Of a DNA stretch of 64,000 nucleotides, positions 60,224 to 64,000 are shown piece by piece. This DNA comes from Herbidospora mongoliensis (GTDB lineage: Bacteria > Actinomycetota > Actinomycetes > Streptosporangiales > Streptosporangiaceae), in NCBI RefSeq assembly GCF_001570545.1, contig NZ_BBXD01000014.1:1-64000 (forward strand), written 5' to 3'. The stretch's first letter is position 1; each line of letters opens with the position of its first letter. The notes under the pieces were generated by a model. It had not been told where the DNA came from. It searched no databases and saw only the letters and a program-made list of their open reading frames with translations. The position numbers and the translations under genes are program-made.

Positions 60224-60928
60224 CTATCCGGTCGTCTCGCCGCGGCGGACCAGGTCGTAGGGGCTGAGGAATCCGCACATCCCGAGGCGGGGCTCGGCGA
60301 ATCTGCCGATCTTCGCCACCTGGGCCGTGCCGAGGTGGTCCGATCGTCCGGCCGCGAGGGCGTCGATGTGGTCGAGGGTTCGCCGCGCCTGGGCGAGGGG
60401 GCCCGACTCGACGGCCGCCCGCCAGCGCGGCAGATGGCCGGAGACCAGGGCCGCGGCCCGGCGGTGGAACTCCCGCAGTGCCGGGGCGCTCTCCTGGAGA
60501 AGGTGGAACCCCTCAAGGGCCAGGTCCCTGCGGCGGCGGGCGAGGTCGACGCTGGGCCGGCCCGCCGCGTCGAGGATCGAGGCGGCGGCGCGGTAGGCCT
60601 CGGGCGAGGTCAGGTGGTCGGGGGGGAAGGTCATGACGGCGTCGCCGGCCTCGGGCAGGCCGCCGTTCTGCATGACCACGACGACCTTGAGGTTCCCGTG
60701 GGAGACGGCGCGGTGGATGGTCCCCGGCTCGAACCAGACGACGTCGCCCGGGGTGAGGTCGGTCTTGTCCGGGCCGCTGCTCGTCAGGGTCTCCAGCGAA
60801 CCGGACCCGCCGACGACGACGTAGCACTCCGTGCAGGCCAGATGCAGGTGAGGCGTGCCGCCGCCGGGATAGACGTCGAGTTCGGTGATGCCGGCCGAGC
60901 CGGGGAAGTCCGGCAGGGGGACGGTCAC
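60224..60928 (-). CDS. Cupin-domain protein
   Basis: A 234-residue protein. The N-terminal cupin has GGTPHLHLACTECYVVV (two His and Glu as metal ligands) and PGDVVWFEPGTIHRA (third His). A helical C-terminal half (about 115-234) is not recognised. GTG 60928 overlaps the PmoA-like stop (GTGA). Last gene of the LacI-controlled operon; role probably in sugar-derivative catabolism. Confidence 0.75.
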   Translation of the reverse strand: MTVPLPDFPGSAGITELDVYPGGGTPHLHLACTECYVVVGGSGSLETLTSSGPDKTDLTPGDVVWFEPGTIHRAVSHGNLKVVVVMQNGGLPEAGDAVMTFPPDHLTSPEAYRAAASILDAAGRPSVDLARRRRDLALEGFHLLQESAPALREFHRRAAALVSGHLPRWRAAVESGPLAQARRTLDHIDALAAGRSDHLGTAQVAKIGRFAEPRLGMCGFLSPYDLVRRGETTG

Positions 60929-61827
60929 GGGTGGTGCCGCTCGGCCAGGACGGCGATCTCGCTCTCGTCGTGCTGCCGGTCGAACACGACGAGGCGGTGG
61001 AAGAGCCGCAGGCTCTGCCCGGGGTCGAGGGCGATCTCCTTGTGGAAGGCGGGGGAGGGGTTGACCGCGGCGAACGGCTCGTCGCGGACGAACCACACGA
61101 TCGGGACGGCCGCCGAGGTGGTGCCCGCGTAGAACAGCAGGGTCGCGCCGCCGTCGCGCTCGTCGTGCGGTGAGCTCACGGCGACCCAGGGCGCCTCTCG
61201 GCCCATGACGTCGGCGCCGGAGCCGTCGGCGCTGGTGATCCGGGCGCCGGTGAAGGCGCGGGGGCCGCGCCAGAACCAGCCGGTGTATCCGGCGTTGTGC
61301 CGTCCGTGCGTGGTCGGGCTCCCCAGGTCCAGGGGCGTGTCGCGGATGTTGGTGAGCTGGGTGGTGAAGTCGAGCTGCCAGCTTCCCTCGTCGAGATCGA
61401 CGCTGTGGAAGCGGTGGCGGCGATCCTCCCGCAGCCATTCCTCTCCGGCGGAGCTGATCCAGGTGAGGTCTTCGTCGATCACGGCCTCGGCGCCGGTGTG
61501 TTCGGAACCGCGGAACGCGTCGTGCCTGATCCGGCCGAGGTTGTCGCGGCCCACGTATCCTTCGTGCCGGTCGAAGGTCGGGCCGCCCCAGAAGTTGTTT
61601 CCGCTGACGTGTGACCACGTCATCTGCAGGCCCTTGTGCCAGCGGTGGTCCCAAGGCCGGGAGATCGAGACGACGGCGCCGTCCAAAGTGCGCAGGGGAG
61701 ACAGGGACGGCTTGGGCGCCTCGAAGGCCGGATCGTCGCTCACGTATATATAAGTGGCGATCGGCCGGCCGCCGACACTGATGACCCGCTCGGTCCCGGA
61801 GTCTTCGACGGTGAACGTGTCAGGCAC
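60925..61827 (-). CDS. PmoA-like protein (DUF6807)
   Basis: A 300-residue beta-rich protein with the family pattern: YVSDDPAFEAPKPSLSPLRTLDG, PWDHRWHKGLQM and TGWFWRGPRAF. These proteins commonly neighbour Gfo/Idh/MocA oxidoreductases in carbohydrate operons; the biochemical role is not established. Overlaps the oxidoreductase stop by 8 nt. Confidence 0.8.
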   Translation of the reverse strand: MPDTFTVEDSGTERVISVGGRPIATYIYVSDDPAFEAPKPSLSPLRTLDGAVVSISRPWDHRWHKGLQMTWSHVSGNNFWGGPTFDRHEGYVGRDNLGRIRHDAFRGSEHTGAEAVIDEDLTWISSAGEEWLREDRRHRFHSVDLDEGSWQLDFTTQLTNIRDTPLDLGSPTTHGRHNAGYTGWFWRGPRAFTGARITSADGSGADVMGREAPWVAVSSPHDERDGGATLLFYAGTTSAAVPIVWFVRDEPFAAVNPSPAFHKEIALDPGQSLRLFHRLVVFDRQHDESEIAVLAERHHP

Positions 61828-62914
61828 GGGAGAGCTCCTGGGGGGCGACGTGCATCGAGTGGTAGTAAGGGTTGTCCGGCGTGAGTTCGCGGCGTTCGAC
61901 CGTGCGGCCGGTGGCGGCCGACTGGTACATGCCGGCGATCAGTTCCAGGACCCGTCTGCCGTCGGCGCCGCTCACCGGGGGGCGACGGCCCGCGCGCAGC
62001 GCTTCGAGCACGACCGACAACTGGGCGGTGTGTGAGCTGGGCACGTCGGTGGAGGCGGGCCAGAAGGCCGCCTTCTCAGGCTCGACGTGGGGGGCGGGGG
62101 TCCATTTCCAGTCGGCGTTGGCGTAGCCGTACAGGTGCTCGACCTCGACGGTGGCGTCGGTGAAGTCGAAGCGCAGGTAGCTGCTCTCGCGGGGGGACAG
62201 CACGCTGTTGACGATCGACAGCAGCGCGCCCGACTCCATGCGTACCGAGGCGATCGCGACGTCCTCGGTCTCGACGTCGCGGGCCAGGGTCGCGTTGAGC
62301 GCGGTGACCTGCGCCCAGTCACCGAGTAAGGCCAGGGCGAGGTCCATCTGGTGGATGCCGTGGCCCATGCTGGGGCCGCCGCCCTCGTTCTCCCAGGTGC
62401 CGCGCCACGGGACGGCGTAGTAGTCGTCGCCCCGGTACCAGAGGGTGTGGCAGACGCCGACCAGCGGTGCGCCCAGGTCAGCGGCCCGCACGTGGTCGCG
62501 TAACCGGAGGGCGCCAGACCCGAAGCGGTGCTGGAACACGTAGGAGGCGTAGGGGCCGCCTTCGCGTTCGTGCGCGGCGACCTGGTCGTAGTCGGCGAGC
62601 GTCAGCGTCGGGGGTTTCTCGCACCACGTCCAGACACCCGCGTCCAGGCACCGGACGACCGCGTCGCGATGGGCGCCGGGGGGCGTGCACACGATCACCA
62701 GGTCGAGCCGCTCGGCGGCGAGCATGGTGGCCAGGTCGCCGTAGGAGGCGGGGATGTCCCAGGTGGCGGCGAACGCGACGGCGCGGTCGGCGTCGAGGTC
62801 GGCGACCGCGACCACCTCGGCCTGCTCGCGGTGGGCGAGGAGGGCGGGCAGGTGGCAGACCTCGGCGATGTTGCCGGTTCCCAGGATGGCGACTCTGGCC
62901 AGGGTGGGGGGCAC
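61820..62914 (-). CDS. Gfo/Idh/MocA-family oxidoreductase
   Basis: A 364-residue NAD(P)-dependent oxidoreductase: Rossmann motif ILGTGNIAEVCHLPAL (about 9-24), the family EKP motif in WCEKPPTLT, and a C-terminal alpha/beta domain (DFTDATVEVEHLYGY). It probably oxidises a sugar or cyclitol. AGGAG precedes the ATG at 62914. First gene of the operon, 39 bp downstream of the LacI operator. Confidence 0.9.
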   Translation of the reverse strand: MPPTLARVAILGTGNIAEVCHLPALLAHREQAEVVAVADLDADRAVAFAATWDIPASYGDLATMLAAERLDLVIVCTPPGAHRDAVVRCLDAGVWTWCEKPPTLTLADYDQVAAHEREGGPYASYVFQHRFGSGALRLRDHVRAADLGAPLVGVCHTLWYRGDDYYAVPWRGTWENEGGGPSMGHGIHQMDLALALLGDWAQVTALNATLARDVETEDVAIASVRMESGALLSIVNSVLSPRESSYLRFDFTDATVEVEHLYGYANADWKWTPAPHVEPEKAAFWPASTDVPSSHTAQLSVVLEALRAGRRPPVSGADGRRVLELIAGMYQSAATGRTVERRELTPDNPYYHSMHVAPQELSRA

Positions 62915-62953
62915 AGATCTCCTTTCGCGGGGAGGGTCACGCGAAATCGACGT

Positions 62954-62969
62954 TAGTGAACGTTCACTA
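62954..62969. promoter_or_regulatory. LacI-family operator
   Basis: TAGTGAACGTTCACTA is a perfect 16-bp palindrome with the central CG typical of LacI-family operators. It lies between the LacI gene and the oxidoreductase gene, about 35 bp after the lacI-like stop, where it can repress the operon. Confidence 0.75.
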
Positions 62970-63004
62970 TTCGGTCAATAGGTCACCCGGAGCGCCCCCG
63001 TGGC

Positions 63005-64000
63005 TCAGCTCGGGGGCGCGGCCGTGGACTCGCGGAAGATCAGCCGGGGGTGCAGGTGGGGCCGGAACCCGGGATCGGGGTCGCCCGCCATCCGCGCCAG
63101 CAGGACCCGCATCGACTGTCGGCCCAGCGTGACGCGGTCGAGGTCGACGGTGGAGATCGACGGGCTGAAGTACTGGGTGAACTGCTCGTTGTCCCAGCCG
63201 AAAACGCTGACGTCCCGCGGCACCCGCCATCCGCGATCCTGGAATCCCCGGATGACTCCCATCGCGACGAAGTCGTTGGCGGCGACGACGGCCGTGACCC
63301 CGGAGGCGTCGGGGAGGTCGCGAGCGGTGTCGTAGCCCGACTGCACGCTCCAGTCGCCGTCGACGACCGCGTAGGACTCCAGGCCGCGCGCCTTGATCGT
63401 CTCCAGGTAGACGTCGCGCCGATTGCGCGCCGACGCCCAGTCGGAGTTGCCGGCGACGTGCAGGAACCGCCGGTGGCCGAGTGAGGCCAGGTGATCGACG
63501 ATGTCGGCCGCCGCGCCGCCGCTGGCCAGGAAACCCTGCGACCGGAGGTTGTCGTCGTAGGCGCCCACGACCACCGTCGGCGGCCCGCCGGGACGGGCGT
63601 CCGCGATCTCGCCGAGTGGCGTGAACGCCAGCACGCCGTCGGCCTGGCCGGAGTCGAGCAAGGACCGCACCCGATCGCCCCGGATCTTCTCGCTGCCCTC
63701 CAGGCCCACGATGTCGATCATGTAGCCCGCGGCGTGGGCCTCGGCCGATGCCCCGCCCAGGGTCTGGACCGGCACGAACGACGTCACCGCGGGGAGCACG
63801 ACCATGATCCGGTTCGAGCGGCGGGTGCGCATCGACCGGGCGACGAGGTTCGGCCGGTAGTCGAGATCCGCGATGGCCTGCTCGATCAGGGCGAGCGTCA
63901 CGGGCTTCAGCCCGCCGTTGCCGCGCAGGAAGCGCGAGACCGTCTGGTGCGAGACCCCCGCCCTCCTGGCGACGTCCATGATCGTCGCTCGCCTGCCCGC
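63005..64000 (-). CDS. LacI-family repressor (5' end beyond the window)
   Basis: The HTH (MDVARRAGVSHQTVSRFLRGNGG) is followed by a periplasmic-binding-protein-like effector domain (MVVLPAVTSFVPVQTLGGASAEAHAAGYMI, then DVSVFGWDNEQFTQYFSPSISTVD). In-frame coding sequence (RRATIMDVA) continues upstream of the ATG at 63979 to the window edge, so the true start is probably outside. It should bind the 16-bp operator downstream of its own gene and control the catabolic operon. Confidence 0.88.
   Translation of the reverse strand, partial: AGRRATIMDVARRAGVSHQTVSRFLRGNGGLKPVTLALIEQAIADLDYRPNLVARSMRTRRSNRIMVVLPAVTSFVPVQTLGGASAEAHAAGYMIDIVGLEGSEKIRGDRVRSLLDSGQADGVLAFTPLGEIADARPGGPPTVVVGAYDDNLRSQGFLASGGAAADIVDHLASLGHRRFLHVAGNSDWASARNRRDVYLETIKARGLESYAVVDGDWSVQSGYDTARDLPDASGVTAVVAANDFVAMGVIRGFQDRGWRVPRDVSVFGWDNEQFTQYFSPSISTVDLDRVTLGRQSMRVLLARMAGDPDPGFRPHLHPRLIFRESTAAPPS

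Overview
The window is high-GC, actinomycete-type DNA. Evidence: strongly GC-biased third codon positions with long antisense shadow frames, GTG/TTG starts, large LuxR/LAL, TetR, XRE and LacI regulators, and many start codons sitting 6-8 nt after a TANNNT -10 box (leaderless genes). The gene content suits a Streptosporangiales/Nonomuraea-like organism, but I cannot fix the genus. Most of the window looks like accessory chromosome: a modular biosynthetic gene, conflict-system genes, several regulator/enzyme pairs, integration scars and gene remnants.

Layout. 0-1.8 kb: IS5-type transposase, a GntR fragment joined to the 3' end of a tRNA-Ala gene (probable attachment site), and a G-rich repeat leader. 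1.8-6.4 kb: MMPL transporter, a secreted protein and two hydrolases. 6.4-8.1 kb: SDR and LysR. 8.2-18.6 kb: one 3458-residue FAAL-ACP-KS-AT-KR-ACP-C-A-PCP-C megasynthase that ends in a domain resembling cyanobacterial acyl-ACP reductase (AAR) instead of a thioesterase; it should release an N-acyl amino aldehyde. 18.6-19.5 kb: a scar where a TetR gene and a membrane-protein gene have both lost their 5' ends. 19.5-26.9 kb: LAL regulator, two coupled alpha/beta hydrolases, TIM-barrel protein, TetR, double GNAT, small secreted protein. 27-32 kb: large secreted hydrolase, aldo/keto reductase with divergent TetR and a clear double operator, and a second scar with MarR and SDR both 5'-truncated.

32-35.2 kb: ABC transporter plus two-component system, four genes joined by 4-nt overlaps. 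35.3-39.3 kb: a CATRA-type conflict locus: CATRA-TIR effector, CATRA-associated protein, a winged-helix-like frame with no stop, a frameshifted ubiquitin-E2-like gene and a CHAT/TPR remnant. The first two look intact and the rest are decaying. 40-46 kb: secreted lectin, ArsR-like regulator, PH-like membrane protein, PRC-barrel protein, STAS protein, topoisomerase IB and a transporter remnant. 46.4-52.3 kb: a membrane XRE protein with an apparently catalytically dead glycosidase fold, divergent from an nSTAND1-WD40 protein with 14 WD repeats.

52.3-64 kb: O-methyltransferase; tyrosine recombinase with a 13-6-13 inverted repeat directly upstream; a STAS protein without the phospho-acceptor Ser; FAH-family enzyme; erythromycin-esterase-like protein with a divergent double-MerR regulator; an aliphatic-sulfonate-type ABC operon; and a LacI-controlled catabolic operon (Gfo/Idh/MocA oxidoreductase, PmoA-like, cupin) with a perfect 16-bp operator. 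All family assignments come from reading the sequence and from memory of families; nothing was searched.
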